A stretch of 64,000 nucleotides of DNA from Trichinella spiralis. Taxonomy: Eukaryota; Nematoda; Enoplea; Trichinellida; Trichinellidae. The stretch is taken from assembly GCA_000181795.3 (NCBI GenBank), contig CM012955.1, forward strand, positions 12,050,030 through 12,114,029, written 5' to 3'. Positions 1 to 12,390 of the stretch are shown one piece after another; the stretch's first letter is position 1, and each line of letters opens with the position of its first letter. The position numbers and the translations under genes are program-made. The notes below the pieces were generated by a model. The model was not told the DNA's origin. It ran no database searches and saw nothing but the letters and a program-made list of their open reading frames with translations.

Positions 1-325
1 GGAGTTGATCAAATTGGTTGATTTGTGTAATTGCGTTAATAAGGCGAATAATTTCGTAATGGACGTCGAAAACCTTTTACCAACTTGTCCATTCAAACGG
101 CCAACTTGTGACTGTATTTGTCCAATCAAGGTTCGAAACAAGACCAAAAGACCCAAATTTATACGGCACGGATCGACATCAATTTGGCCTAATCATTTTG
201 ACAATTTACCACGTGAACAATCTGCATCTCGTCGGTCGAATCATCAACTGCCTACTGTCGTGATTAAGATGTTCTCACGTGACAGCTACTCTGATGGGAA
301 AAATGGGATGAATTGTTTTTTTTAA
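1..325 (+). CDS. 3' terminal exon of a gene entering from the left, unknown product
   Basis: The frame is open from base 2 to a TAA at 323-325, giving about 107 residues with no stop, and an AATAAA lies at 361, where a cleavage signal would be expected. The peptide is basic and has a small cysteine cluster (CPFKRPTCDCICP) around its middle, followed by a serine/arginine-rich stretch. I do not recognise the family. The start lies outside the window, so length and domain content are unknown. Coding is supported by the length of the open frame in AT-rich DNA and by the poly(A) signal. The frame may be part of a larger last exon or be preceded by introns. Confidence 0.55.
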   Translation, partial: ELIKLVDLCNCVNKANNFVMDVENLLPTCPFKRPTCDCICPIKVRNKTKRPKFIRHGSTSIWPNHFDNLPREQSASRRSNHQLPTVVIKMFSRDSYSDGKNGMNCFF

Positions 326-360
326 CGTTTGAAAATATGAAGAAGAAGAAGAATCGTTGA

Positions 361-366
361 AATAAA
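361..366 (+). terminator. poly(A) signal AATAAA of the leftmost gene
   Basis: AATAAA lies 36 bases after the stop at 325. It supports the reading frame above as a real 3' end. Confidence 0.5.
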
Positions 367-435
367 ATGCAATTTTATTAAATTTGAAAAAAAAATTACT
401 TGACGCCGTTGTGCGTTGTACAATGTTTGCACGTT

Positions 436-657
436 TCGAATTTATCAAATGAAGATATCGATTTCATTTTATCGAACACAATTTGTTACATTTCAATGCT
501 GGTCTTACTGTGAGTGGGTCAGTGAAAATTTTTGCCAACGTCACCGAATATGCAAAAATGCCCCACGAACTAATGGATTTGGATCATTTGAACCTCCACT
601 TCGCCAAAGAAACAGAAAAAAAAAACGCCTACTGTAGTTTGTTTACACCGGGCAAAA
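436..657 (+). CDS. possible isolated terminal exon, unknown product
   Basis: A frame with protein-like composition ends in TGA at 655-657. It contains the segment VTEYAKMPHELMDLDHLNLH, which does not look like random AT-rich translation. No ATG-led start with good context is visible, so the piece would have to be spliced, perhaps from an acceptor near 435. It lies after the poly(A) signal at 361, so it would belong to a separate or differently ending transcript. I do not recognise the family. An overlapping frame on the same strand (416-637) is also open and is the main rival reading. Confidence 0.25.
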
Positions 658-1206
658 AATGACTAAACCGAAAAGAATGGAGTGGGACTGATTTTCGACA
701 AAAATTCAATCTTTATTTTTTTTCACTTTTCGAAAGATTTAACTTTGACAGCGACACTTTTTGTTTATAGAATTTGAATAAAACCGGTTCAAGGGGAAGA
801 AGAAAAAACAACGTACTCTTTCTCTCTGTCTTTCCAATCGATTTTCCTGTAGAACAACACTCTGGTGTATAAAATATACTGTACAATTGTGTTTATCAAC
901 ATTCGAATAGATTGGGATTATTAATACAAAAACAATAGAGCAATTGTTCTTTTTATTGATTAAATCAAATTTCACTTTGAAGATTTTGTCACATTAAATT
1001 GAAAGTTGTTGAAAAGTTGCCCAATTACAGTATTTTGATAAAATAATAAAGTCAGGAATGCAAATTAAGTTGGGTCTAGTTTGTTGTGGGGTTTTGCCGA
1101 ATAGGGTACATAATATTGTCCCATTATTAGATGTGTAATGTGGTGATTGGAGATTGTGAAAAGTGACGCGTGCAGAACTGCGAGGCGTATAATAAATAAG
1201 CAGAAG
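658..1206. other. intergenic stretch
   Basis: AT-rich, with homopolymer runs and no convincing open frame on either strand. It probably holds the promoter of the transglutaminase gene that follows; no TATA element stands out. Confidence 0.4.
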
Positions 1207-4200
1207 ATGCTTAATAAAGTAAAACGGCTTATTCATATCTTTTCGGGGCGGTACATCAATGTCATCGTCGGTATTGTGAATATGTCACCGTTCGACTATC
1301 ATCGTCAAGTACATGTCAACGTTGATTTAAAATAATAAATTCAGTTTTGGCGGTTCTACGTGTTTTTCATTTTCCAGTTCTTCCCTTTGCCAACAGCAAA
1401 ATAAACTATTAAAGTACCTGACAACGACTTCCAACTGTCCAATGTAGGTTTTTATTGCTGAAATTATTCATTCAGCTTGCCTTTATAAATTGGTTCCACT
1501 TGTTCGGGCACTGTTGCATTTCGGCTACTCCAACATTTGAACATCTTCGATATACGAACAATTATGATATATATGATGAAATGATTCATCCGGTCGATGT
1601 TCCTGTGCTATTCGCCGAAAGGCGTCAATATCTCACCAGTGAAATTGTCGAATCACCGTCACCGTTGCGAAGAAACGCCTATGGTCAGTGTACATCGAGC
1701 GCCAAGCTGAGCAGAAGAGTTCTACCCCAAGTGGTTTTGGAAAGAGGATTGGCTTTGTGGGGAAATTTATTCAAAGAGACCAGCAGATTTCCAGTAGCAA
1801 TAGATGAAAGAAACGAAAAAGATTCACAAATAAGAGCAGGTAATTCATTTTATTCAATTTAAAAATTATACAACCTGAAATCCCCAAAATGAAAAACTTA
1901 TTAAATGAACATGCTGTCAAAGAACAATATTCATTTTGTAATATTGAAATTTGTTTCAGATATCATTGAATGAACGGAAAATTGTTTCTTGATTAATTTA
2001 TCTTAAATTTTTGTAAAAGCATTTTGCAAAATGTGCTTATTTTTTTTAAGAAAAAAATAGCATATTAAACGATCACTTATCAACTGAGTAAATTCATTGA
2101 TCGATTCATAATAACTTTGTGAATTAATTTCATTTCAAAATTTCCATCTCAATTAACAATACATGCATATCAGATATTTGTTAGAATGGAAATCTTTGAA
2201 CTTCCGCTTTTCATGCTCTTCTATATTTCATTAACATTCGTATCATTCTTTCTATTATTTTAATATTCATTCATATTTTCAATTTCACTGCTTTAATTTT
2301 TATTTTTACTTTCAAATTTAAAATCCATATCATCTATTATTGTTGTATGAGTTTTATGCAATATGTCAACTGTTTGCAGTTTACAATTAAAAATGCAAAT
2401 AACCTTCTTCCAATTTCCATTCGCTTATCATAATTCTAAGGGTAAGATGTGGGCGAATATATAGCACCACCGATGCAGAAAAGTTGTCAATGAATGAATG
2501 AAAAGTAATGGCATTTGTGATGAAACACGTTTCATTTGTAAATTAAAATGTTGGCTATTTTTAGTTTAAACGTATGGAAATAGACTAGAATTCGTAAATG
2601 AAAGCCAAATAGGGCAAAAAAAACATGAAAGACTTGCTTTCTAAATAAAATGAACGTTGAATAAAACATTTTTCAGTTTTATTAACCAAATAAATTTTTC
2701 GATCAAGTTCGATTACAAGTACAAAAATATTCTTTTCTTCCAATCTGACAGCGTAATTTTCTATAACTGGCATATCAAAAGCACTGCACCAAATCAGCTA
2801 ATACACTTATTTATTGTTTTAAAAGTATTAAAATTCCAAAAATACTGATACAAAGTAACCGAAAAAAAACAAACTTGATTTTTGTTAATCAAGTATTATT
2901 TTTATACTATTTATGAAAAAAAAGAAAATAAATTTAAATTTACTTAAAAAAATTTTTTTAAATACTTAAAACTTTATTGTAAAACTGTAAACATTTCAAA
3001 CATTGTACAATAATACTGTGTACCTGCTTATAAAATACAGTAACAAGAAATAACGTACATATTGAAATATTTGATCATATTTATCATTTATTATTATGCA
3101 AATCTACAGAAAGTTAAATGGTTGTTTTTATTTCTTTTATTTTGATAAAAATCAATAAAGTGGAAAATTATATTCAGAAATATTTTCACGTGAACTGTAG
3201 TTGACATTTCTTGCTCGAATTTAATTTGATTTAGATCGTCTGATATTTCCGGATCCGGTAGAACCACCGACCAAAAAATCCCCACTTGAACTGAAACTTG
3301 CTGATCTTCACATTGAACGCAATTCAATAAGTCATCATACTGTCGATTTTAATATTGTCCAACGTGACAAAGACAAAAAGCTGGTGGTCAGACGTGGTCA
3401 ACCGTTTGAAATATCCGTCTCATTTTACCGTGATGTGGATTATGAAGTAGATGAACTGAAGCTTGTTTTTGAAATTGGTAATAAATTTTTCCTCTGCTCA
3501 ACAAAATTCTGTTTCAAAAGTGGAATTCCATTTTGGATTCAGATCAGCTTTCCATTGCTTTTTATTAATCAGCTTAGCAAATTTGAATAAGTTAGAGAAT
3601 AGAGTGAACATTTTTTCAAGAAGTGACTTTCTTCATTTCTTCTAATCCAATTAGTCAGTCATCATTTGATTTTTTCAATTTTAAAATATTTTCATACTTT
3701 TACTGACTCTTCGCTACTCGAAATATTATAAATTTATACCAGTCATATTTACAATGCACGTTATGAACATTTAGAATTTTCAATTTCTGCTATCAAATTT
3801 GCTTATCTTAGGTCCACAGCCGACCGTAGCTAATTCGACCAAGGTTGTTATTATACTCCCTTTGCAAGAGGGATCGAACAATCGCAGTGCAGAGCTGTGG
3901 TACGCCAAAGTGACGAAGCTTGAAGGAAAGCAACTGACGATTCAAATTAACATATCACCCAATTGCATTGTTGGACGGTGGAATTTAAAGGTGGTCACAT
4001 ATTTAAAAGCAGCTCCTCGAAATGAATATTTAAATTCAACATCTTTGATAAGCGATGTGTATGTTTTGTTCAATCCGTGGAATAAAAGTAATACTAATTA
4101 AAAATGAAATATATAAATCATAAAAATTTATGACACTATTTTCTTAGATGATATGGTATTTATGCCCAGTGAAGATCTTGATGAATATGTTCTTAATGAT

Positions 4201-7200
4201 GTTGGAAAAATATGGCGCGGAAGTCACAGTGCGTTGAGACCGTGCTATTGGTCATTTGGACAAGTAGATTATGCAATGTTTGTTTTATTTTTATTATAAA
4301 TTTTGCCAAAAAAAATTAATTTAGTTCGAAGATGGAATTCTTGAAGCAGTTATGAACGTGCTAAGTCGTTCATCATTGCCGTTTCCTCTGTGTTCGAATC
4401 CAATTATGGTTGTCAGAGCAATGGCTGATATGGTACATATATATGTTCATGTATCGAAAAGATTAAAAACTGCAATTAATAATATCATTCAGCATTTGTG
4501 ATTTGTATATATTTTTGATCTTTTTCAAACAAGTTAGAAATTAAACAATAATTGATTATCATTGAAAGTTCATTTATTTTTTGAAAGATTTCCGTTTGTA
4601 TTAAATAAAGTTCTGTTCAGGTACAATCACCAGAAGGATATAGCATAATGGAAGGGGATTGGGCAGCGGATTATTTCACAGGCACAGCTCCAACTGAATG
4701 GACAGGAAGTTCGAGAATTTTGCAACAGTATACAAAAACTGGTCGACAAATCAGCTATGGTCACTGTTGGGTTTTTGCTGGAGTAATGACGACAAGTAAC
4801 ATAAATTTAAATTATTACTGTTCTACTTTGAAATAGAGCAATGCAAATTATATTAATTTAAAAAAAATATTTTCTCAAATTTTCAGTCTTACGTTGCCTT
4901 GGAATCCCAACTCGCATAGTCACATGCTATCAAGCAGCCCACGATTCGGATAAATTTGTCGCAGTTGATATTCACGTCGAACGCAACGGCAAGTTGAACA
5001 AAGAAGGAACGCAAGATAAAATTTGGTAAGTAAATAAATGTTGAATAAATTATTTAATTTAAATATACTTACCAATTAATTTTGTAGAAATTATTTGAAA
5101 AAACAATGAACAGTTTCAAAAATTTGTAATATAATTTCCTTAGGAAACTTAAGTGAATTCACTTCATTGTGTTCGATAAGTTAAAATGTTGCAAAAAGAA
5201 TATGGCTTTATATACAAAGGATAAAAATAATATCCACTAAGCGAATTGTAATAAGAGTAATGTGTTGAATTTTGATACAGGGCATTTCATGTTTGGAATG
5301 AATGTTGGATGAAACGTCCAGATTTACCATCGTCATACAGCGGTTGGCAAGTGGTCGACGCAACTCCACAAGAAAAAGGCGATGGTACATTTTTGACATA
5401 TTCAAATGATACTTGATTGGAATGCTTACCAGTTGTTTTTAAATGAAGGAATAACAAGAGTTGGACCGGCTCCAGTGAGAGCAATAAAAGAAGGACGCCT
5501 GGATATTGCTTATGACACTACCAATGTAATATCCGAAGTCAATGCGTACAAGTGCTATTGGGTGGAAGATGAATCTGGTGAAGAAAAACTTGTAGAAGTT
5601 GTCAATGAAGCGTAAGCATTGAATTGAGTGCATAATGTGATTCTGAAAAAAAATTATGACAGTTTTTTTCGATATTTTCAGTATTGGACTTTGCATAAGT
5701 ACTAAAAAACCCGGAAGAATTTTTACTGGCATGAATAACAACGATCGACTTGATATAACGAATCAATATAAAATGAGTCAAGGTAAGTTTTGGTCACTTT
5801 TACCATATATACCAGTAATTCCCAAAGTGGGTCCACGGAGACATTTTCAGATGTCCACTCCTTCATTTTATTTAATTTCAGTTGAAATTGCTAAGAACTG
5901 TCTGACATAACGCGCCATGTCAGTGCTTCATTTACACATTCAGTTCATTCTGTGGAATACAACAACTACTTTGGTTTCAAGTCCCCTTACCGTACTCTCT
6001 CTTTTTCCCTGCACATCAAATCAACTGTACGGGGTCCACGATAAAAGGAGGGTTACGGAGGGGGTCCATGGAACCACTGATATATACACATATATACTTT
6101 GTGCATTGCATTTTTGTTCAGAAAGTCGCGATGAAGTATTCAATTCACTATTACCTGGCCACAAAGCGATGATATCTCGTTACTTAATGCAAAAGCAAAG
6201 TGAAGATGTTAAATTTCTTTTCACAATGGATGATGACGTTATGCTGGGTGAAGATTTTCACTTTGAAATAGTTCTTACAAATTTGAGTGACGAAAACCGA
6301 GATGTAAGTAAAAAAATGAATTTTCATTTCTCATAATAATGAAATTTATTTTATAAACTGCATGTGATCAGAAGTTTGTATAGTTGTAATATTATTTTTG
6401 ATATTTTACCTTTGTATTTCAAGTACAGATAAATTTTTGTTTTAAACAAGACTGGCGGTTAACTAGCAGCTAGCTCAAACTGATAGATGAAAATGATAAT
6501 CTATAATAAATTTTGCATTTAGATAAACCTGAGTCTACGAATCGAATCAGTGCATTTCAGCGGACGTGGCAATATAAAAATTAAACAAGAACAAATTCTT
6601 CTAACAATTCCACCAGGAAGAAGTAAGTTATATATATGTATATATATATATCAGTTAATACTGGAAAACAATCTTTATTATTATTTTTTTTCTGCTTTTG
6701 TTTTTAGATCACAAATATTCAAGCATTTTGCATCTGAATGATTACTTGAGTCGTTCTGCAGGCCAATTTTCTTTTACAGCAGTGGTAAGAATTATTGTTG
6801 AACAAACTGGCTGCGTCTACATTGAAAATAGAGATTTTTGTGCAAAAATGCCCAACATTAACATTGTGGTAAAAACGATTATTCAAAGAGCAGTACTGTA
6901 TAATTATGAAACAAAAAATTACATTTTCAGGTATCAGATGCTCTAAAAGTTGGAAAAAGTTCAGAAGTTGGACTTCAGTTTTCTAATCCATTACCGATTT
7001 CACTCACTGGCTGCAAATTTATCATTGAAGGACCTGGTATTGTAGAAACATTGGAAGTTCCTTGCAAGTAAGCATTCAAATTATGCCAGTTTACAATAAT
7101 TCGATTCCATATTTCAACTTTAGAAAAGTTTCACCACGTGCAATAGCAAAAGCACGCTGTTCTGTCCAGCCATGGAGACATGGACACGACCGCATTTTAA

Positions 7201-7268
7201 TTGCGCACTTCTCATCAGATCAATTGAAAGATGTGGATGCAGCCGTTGCTGTAGATGTAAACAATTAA
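1207..7268 (+). CDS. secreted transglutaminase
   Basis: Protein-glutamine gamma-glutamyltransferase: forms isopeptide crosslinks between glutamine and lysine side chains. Exons: 1207-1218, 1476-1839, 3235-3477, 3812-4087, 4148-4263, 4325-4432, 4621-4795, 4887-5025, 5281-5384, 5461-5611, 5682-5782, 6122-6303, 6523-6622, 6708-6868, 6931-7067, 7124-7268; about 837 residues, all phases consistent. Seen in order: N-terminal beta-sandwich ([16 protein letters not shown]), catalytic core and two C-terminal barrels. The triad is Cys422 ([10 protein letters not shown]), His481 ([10 protein letters not shown]) and Asp504 (VVDATPQE), with spacing 59/23 against 58/23 in human TG2, so the enzyme should be active. 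[11 protein letters not shown] follows the Asp as in TG2. The first exon is inferred: MLNK spliced to [17 protein letters not shown] would make a signal peptide. A ~115-residue extension precedes the first barrel. The last exon ends in NN rather than a known tail. The core is certain; the first exon and the short 5385-5460 intron are less so. Confidence 0.93.
5813..6079. mobile_element. non-autonomous hAT-type MITE, 267 bp
   Basis: The ends are imperfect inverted repeats: left end CAGTAATTCCCA, right end (reverse strand) CAGTGGTTCCAT, the hAT consensus. The element is flanked by a perfect 8-bp target duplication ATATATAC (5805-5812 and 6080-6087), the duplication length known for hAT insertions. 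It has no coding capacity and lies inside a transglutaminase intron (5783-6121), leaving the splice sites intact. A related core sequence occurs near 26,920-27,017. Confidence 0.88.
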
Positions 7269-8398
7269 ATTCTACAATTCCATAATTTCTGAAATTATTA
7301 TAATCATATTAACGTTCAAAATACAGTTAATGATAATCATTCAAACTGGAATGATTGATGCAAAGAGATGAGAATATTATTTTTAAAAATTCCGACTGAA
7401 TAAAATGAACGATTAATGGACAGCAAATGTTTCGATGATTTTTGAACATTTGGAAAAAAAAATTCGCATTTTTTGAAAAATATGAAACATGCAGACGACA
7501 TCTTGGAAAAGCAACCGCTACACATATCTGCGCAAAAATGAGACCATGAGAATGATCATTTTAGTATAGCCAAGGTTAATCGAATATAGGTCACATTTTA
7601 AAAAAACGCAATGCCACAAGCGCTTGTTGGAATGAAAGATAACTGCTCTACAAAACGTGGAAATTGGTTAGTTAATTAACGTAAATTGAGGGAGAAGTTT
7701 CATTTATTATTCTATAGAAAAATTAAAACTACATATTGTTGATATAGTTATTGATCAGAAAACGGGACAAATCTGTTTCGATGATATAAAGCTGTTTTCG
7801 AGTAGTAGTTTAAGTGTGGTTTGGAATAACTCCAAAACTTAATGGCACAAAAATTGAATCTAAGGTTGCCACATGTTTTGTTATACTTGTTGGAAAATTT
7901 TAATTAATATTAATTTTCCAACCGACGTTTAAATTTATGTAATTTTTTGTGTACTGACCTTGATGCATTTTTGTATTTTACCATTAGTGCAATTGAACTT
8001 GCTTTTCTACAGTAAGAAAATACCGTTTCTGATGAGCGCATGCAGAAAGTATTTTTTTTCTTGTTTTACGCCTAAGTTAGTTGTTTTTCTTAGTTTTATT
8101 CTTTTTAATTACTATTTTTTAAAGAAATTTCAGTACGTTATTTGGTTAATGTGAATTGATCCGCATTTATTTTTGTAGATTTGTTATTCGTTTTTGTTAT
8201 TTATATATAGCTAATTTTATTCTCTGAATGGTTCGATTTTTTAAACGAATAGCATGTTTTAGTATTACCTGGTTTTTGTAGTAATTCTATTTATTGAAAA
8301 TTGTTTTGCTTCAGATTTAAACGTTAAAATGTATTATTACCAAAACCATGTTTGAAGTGGATATTTTTTCAGATAAATCGTGAGTGATATATTAGAGT
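7269..8398. other. intergenic stretch between transglutaminase and CWC22
   Basis: AT-rich, no coding exon recognised on either strand. It contains long T-runs from about 8,050 to 8,130. It should contain the transglutaminase 3' UTR and the CWC22 promoter, but I see no specific element. Confidence 0.4.
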
Positions 8399-11300
8399 AT
8401 GTCTGTCGATGCTGAAGAGGATGGTACCGATTTGTCGTCGAGAAAGCTCGTTTCTGAATCTTCAGATGCAAAACATTCATCGAAAGGCCGACATCGTCGA
8501 CGCCGAAGTAGTAGTTTTGATGATTCTGCTCCTCGTGGAAAGGTGAAGCATAGACGTCATGAGAAAAGCAAGGATTATTCAAGAGATGAACGCGAACACC
8601 GTTCGACAGAAAACAGGTCAGTTGTTTGTTATTTTGTGACTTTTCCAACTGATTTTTAACAAACTTTGCTTACTAAAGGCAGAATTATTTTTTTTTGCGA
8701 CTTATATTTGAATATGCAGTTGACAGTACGCGGTTTGCGTTTTATTTATTTCTGAAATGTATTTTTAGCTAGCGGTTAAGCTTCAATTTTACAATTGTAA
8801 TGTTCTGCAGTGATTTTATTGATTTTTATAAGTTGAATGATTTTATTGTAAATTAATTTTTTTTAATGGCATTCAATTTTCGAGCAGACAAGTTTCGTAT
8901 TTGGTCAAGTTTAATTTTTATTTTGCAGTACATATTTCTTATTTTTTGGTGAAGTTTGCAAATGTAAGCTATGTTGATGTATTTGTATGAGTTCTTTTTT
9001 TAATATTTAAGTTATTGTGCAGTTATTATTAATTTAGAAGAAAATATCACTCGAATCGGGAACGTCGATCAAGCGATGAAGGTAATGGCAGTCGTAATCA
9101 CCACCACAGTGACCGACAGCGTCATAAACAACGTCGCCGTGATCACGATACTAAGTATTAGTTGGTTACAGCTTGCTTATTTGTTAAAATAATATTTATT
9201 CTTTTTCGTTGAAGAATTGACAGAAATGAGGAGAAAAGTGATTTGAAAAGTACATCCACACAAGGGGCAGTGAAGGATGGTGCGGCTATGTTGGCCGAGT
9301 GGAGAAAACGTAAACAAGCTAGTGGATGTAAAGCTGGTGGAGCGTACATCACGCCTTCACGGTTGAAACAGATGCAGGACAAATTACAAGACAAAAATTC
9401 GTACATGTTATTTTATTATGCTATTTTCTGTTTGGAAATATTTCAATTATTTTTAGAGAAGAATATCAACGTCTTTCGTGGGAAAGATTGAAGAAAATTA
9501 TCGGAGGGCAGATCAATCGTGCTAACGTTGACAACATAGTTGTCGTAATTCGGACATTGCTTTCGGCGAATATTCTTCGTGGAAAGTAAGTGTAAATTTA
9601 ATTTTTTACAATTTTTTATAAACACTTCTAGTAAATTTTATACTTTATGTTATTAAGCAAAAGTTGGTTAAGCCTGAAATGTTTGAACTGAAATTCGAAA
9701 CTACCAAATAAATGAAGGTTATGTAAAATTATCGAATTAAACACAGACAGGTTTCATTATATAAATAAATAATAGGTAGAATTTAATGAATTTATTTTTT
9801 AAAAAGAACATAAGAAGAATGTTTATTTTTTGCTATATTCAAATAATTTTTAAGAGGTGCGTTTTGCCGTTCTTTACTCCAAGCGCAAGCTTATTCACCT
9901 CGATTTAGCAACGTCTATGCAGCACTGGTAGCTGTTGTGAATTCAAAAGTAAATATTTATTATTTTTTTCGAAGATTTGAACAATTATTAAAAGGCGTTG
10001 AAGCGAAATGTGTTTTATTAATTTATTAGCTAATTAATTGATGCCATATTTAAAGTAAGAACGGGCATATGTGTTTTGCATTTTGTGATGTGATCTTTCA
10101 GTTTCCAAGTATTGGCGAATTATTATTACGTCGAGTAATCAATCAGTTTAAACGTAATTTTCGGCGTCAAGATGCAGCGGCAGCAGTTTCATCTTGTAAA
10201 TTAATTGCTCATCTTATCAATCAGAATGTTGTAAGTTTGAAAGAATATCGAAATGATCCATTTTCTTATTGTACATTGTAAATGCTTGCATCTACTGCAG
10301 GTTCATGAAGTGTTGGCTTTGGAATTGTTAACATGCATGTTGGAAAATCCGACCGAAGAGTCTGTCGAAATGGCGGTCGAATTCTTACGAGAATGTGGTG
10401 CAAAGTTGACTGAGTTGACTCCAAGAGGCATGAATGGTATTCATTAATTATTGTACATCTTGAATAACTTTTATTTATTTACAATATGCTTGTATGTATC
10501 TTTTTATTTTTAGCTGTATTTGATCGCCTGCGTTCTATTTTACACGAAAGTGATATTCGAGATCGTGTCCAATATATGATTGAGACGATATTTCAAATTC
10601 GAAAGGATAAATTTGCTGTACGGTTTGTATTTGAATTTTAATTTTGTGATTTAGTTTGAAAAACAATTCTTTTCTGAAAAGCTTCTATTTTTTTAGGCGA
10701 ATCCTCCGATAATTGAAGGGCTGGATTTAGTAGAAGAGGATGATGAAATCACGCATACCATTTCTCTTGATGATGAATTTGACAACGAAGACTTATTAAG
10801 TATGTTATTTACTTTACAAACGCGTATTGTTTTAATTTTTGGAGCTATTATATGTATGTTTATTTATTTATTTATTTATTTATTTATTTGTTCATAGACG
10901 TGTTTCAATTTGATCCGGATTTTCAGAAAAATGAAGAAAAATATGAAGAGATACGTGCTGGTGAGTTTGATAATTTTTATTTTCTGAAAACAAAATGAGT
11001 TCTCTTTTTCAAGTATTTAGCTTAATTCTGAGCTAAGAGAATTTTTATTGCAAAATACAATGTGGATTTATGGATACGTAATACATGAAATTGACAATTT
11101 TCACAAATAAAATTTCTCCGAGTCATTGCGGGTGGTTATTTCATGTTTGCTAATGATTATTAAAGTTGCAGTGGTACATTGTTAGATTAAAATTTGCAAT
11201 TTATAATTGTAATTAATAGAAAAAGTTTTTTTCTTGTTCTTAATATTTTACATGTTTAAGAACTGTTGGGAAGTGATGAGAGCGGTGATGAAGAAGAAGA

Positions 11301-12361
11301 AGAAGATGCAGAAGTGGAGGACGGTATTTTCGAAGATTGATTTCTTTATATATTTATCCATATGATGCGTATATGTATGTACGTACGTGTGTATGCATGC
11401 ATTTATATATTTTAGAATCGGAGAAGAAGACAACGAAAATTGTTGATATGACAGAAACAAATCTTGTTGCTTTTCGTCGTACAGTTTATTTAACGATACA
11501 GTCCTCTTTGGATTTTCAAGAAGCAATAACAAAGTTGTTGAAAATGGAAATCAGGCCAGAATTTGAATTGGAAATGTGTCACATGATATTGGACTGTTGT
11601 GCCCAGCAGCGTACGTATGAAAAGTTTTTTGGACTCATGGCTGAGGTGAATGCCGGTTATTTTTGATAAATAAGAAATAATTTGAAAGTGGATATGTAAT
11701 TTTTAGCGATTCTGCATTTTAAAAAAGTCCTACATGGAACATTTTGAGCAAATGTTCCGAGACATCTACGGTACTGTGCATCGTTTTGAATTAACAAAAT
11801 TGAGAAACACAACGAAAATGTTTGCTCATTTGTTGTACACTGACGCTATATCTTGGACGGTAATTTTTCATTTTAGTGAAGAAATAATAAATAAGTTGAC
11901 ATTTTAGTTACATATTTTTTTTAGGTTTTGTCTGTAATCAAGCTGAACGAAGATGATACTACTTCATCTGGACGAATTTTTGTTAAAATTTTATTTCAAG
12001 AATTGGCCGAATATATGGGCTTGGACAGTTTGTACGAACGTATAGAAGATGCGTACGTTATTGTTTCATACTTTTACTTCACAGCTGAATAACTTTTTCT
12101 GCAAATATTGTAGTTTTAAATTGCTTGCAATTTTAGAACTTTGCAGCCAGCATTTGAAGGGTTGTTCCCTCGTGACAATCCACGCCATACTCGTTTTTCC
12201 ATTAATTTTTTTACTTCAATTGGTCTTGGTGGCCTGACGTAAGTAAATGACGAACAATTGCAGCTTTTACCCAAGCTGCTGCAGTTGTTTCAGGTGTTGT
12301 TTTGTATATTTTATTTTTTTTTATTTTTAGAATTGGTCTTCGTGAACATTTGAAAGCGTAA
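8399..12361 (+). CDS. CWC22: pre-mRNA splicing factor CWC22 (nucampholin/NCM)
   Basis: Spliceosome component that recruits eIF4A3 to start exon-junction-complex assembly; acts in the nucleus. Sixteen exons: 8399-8616, 9038-9154, 9224-9400, 9457-9585, 9855-9948, 10102-10230, 10301-10436, 10514-10617, 10697-10799, 10898-10960, 11261-11323, 11416-11645, 11707-11859, 11925-12052, 12137-12238, 12331-12361; 658 residues. An RS/H-rich N-terminus (1-~130) precedes the MIF4G entry motif ([14 protein letters not shown]). The MIF4G domain includes [14 protein letters not shown] and [11 protein letters not shown]. Next come [10 protein letters not shown], an acidic linker (EEEEED) and the MA3 domain ([40 protein letters not shown]). 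It ends in GLREHLKA immediately after MA3. Human CWC22 (908 aa) has a long C-terminal RS tail that is absent here. Identity is certain from near-continuous similarity; the acceptor at 9855 is the least sure junction. Confidence 0.95.
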
Positions 12362-12384
12362 ACTCATTCAAAAGACAAAAGGCA

Positions 12385-12390
12385 AATAAA
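12385..12390 (+). terminator. poly(A) signal of CWC22
   Basis: AATAAA 23 bases after the CWC22 stop codon, the expected spacing. Confidence 0.5.
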
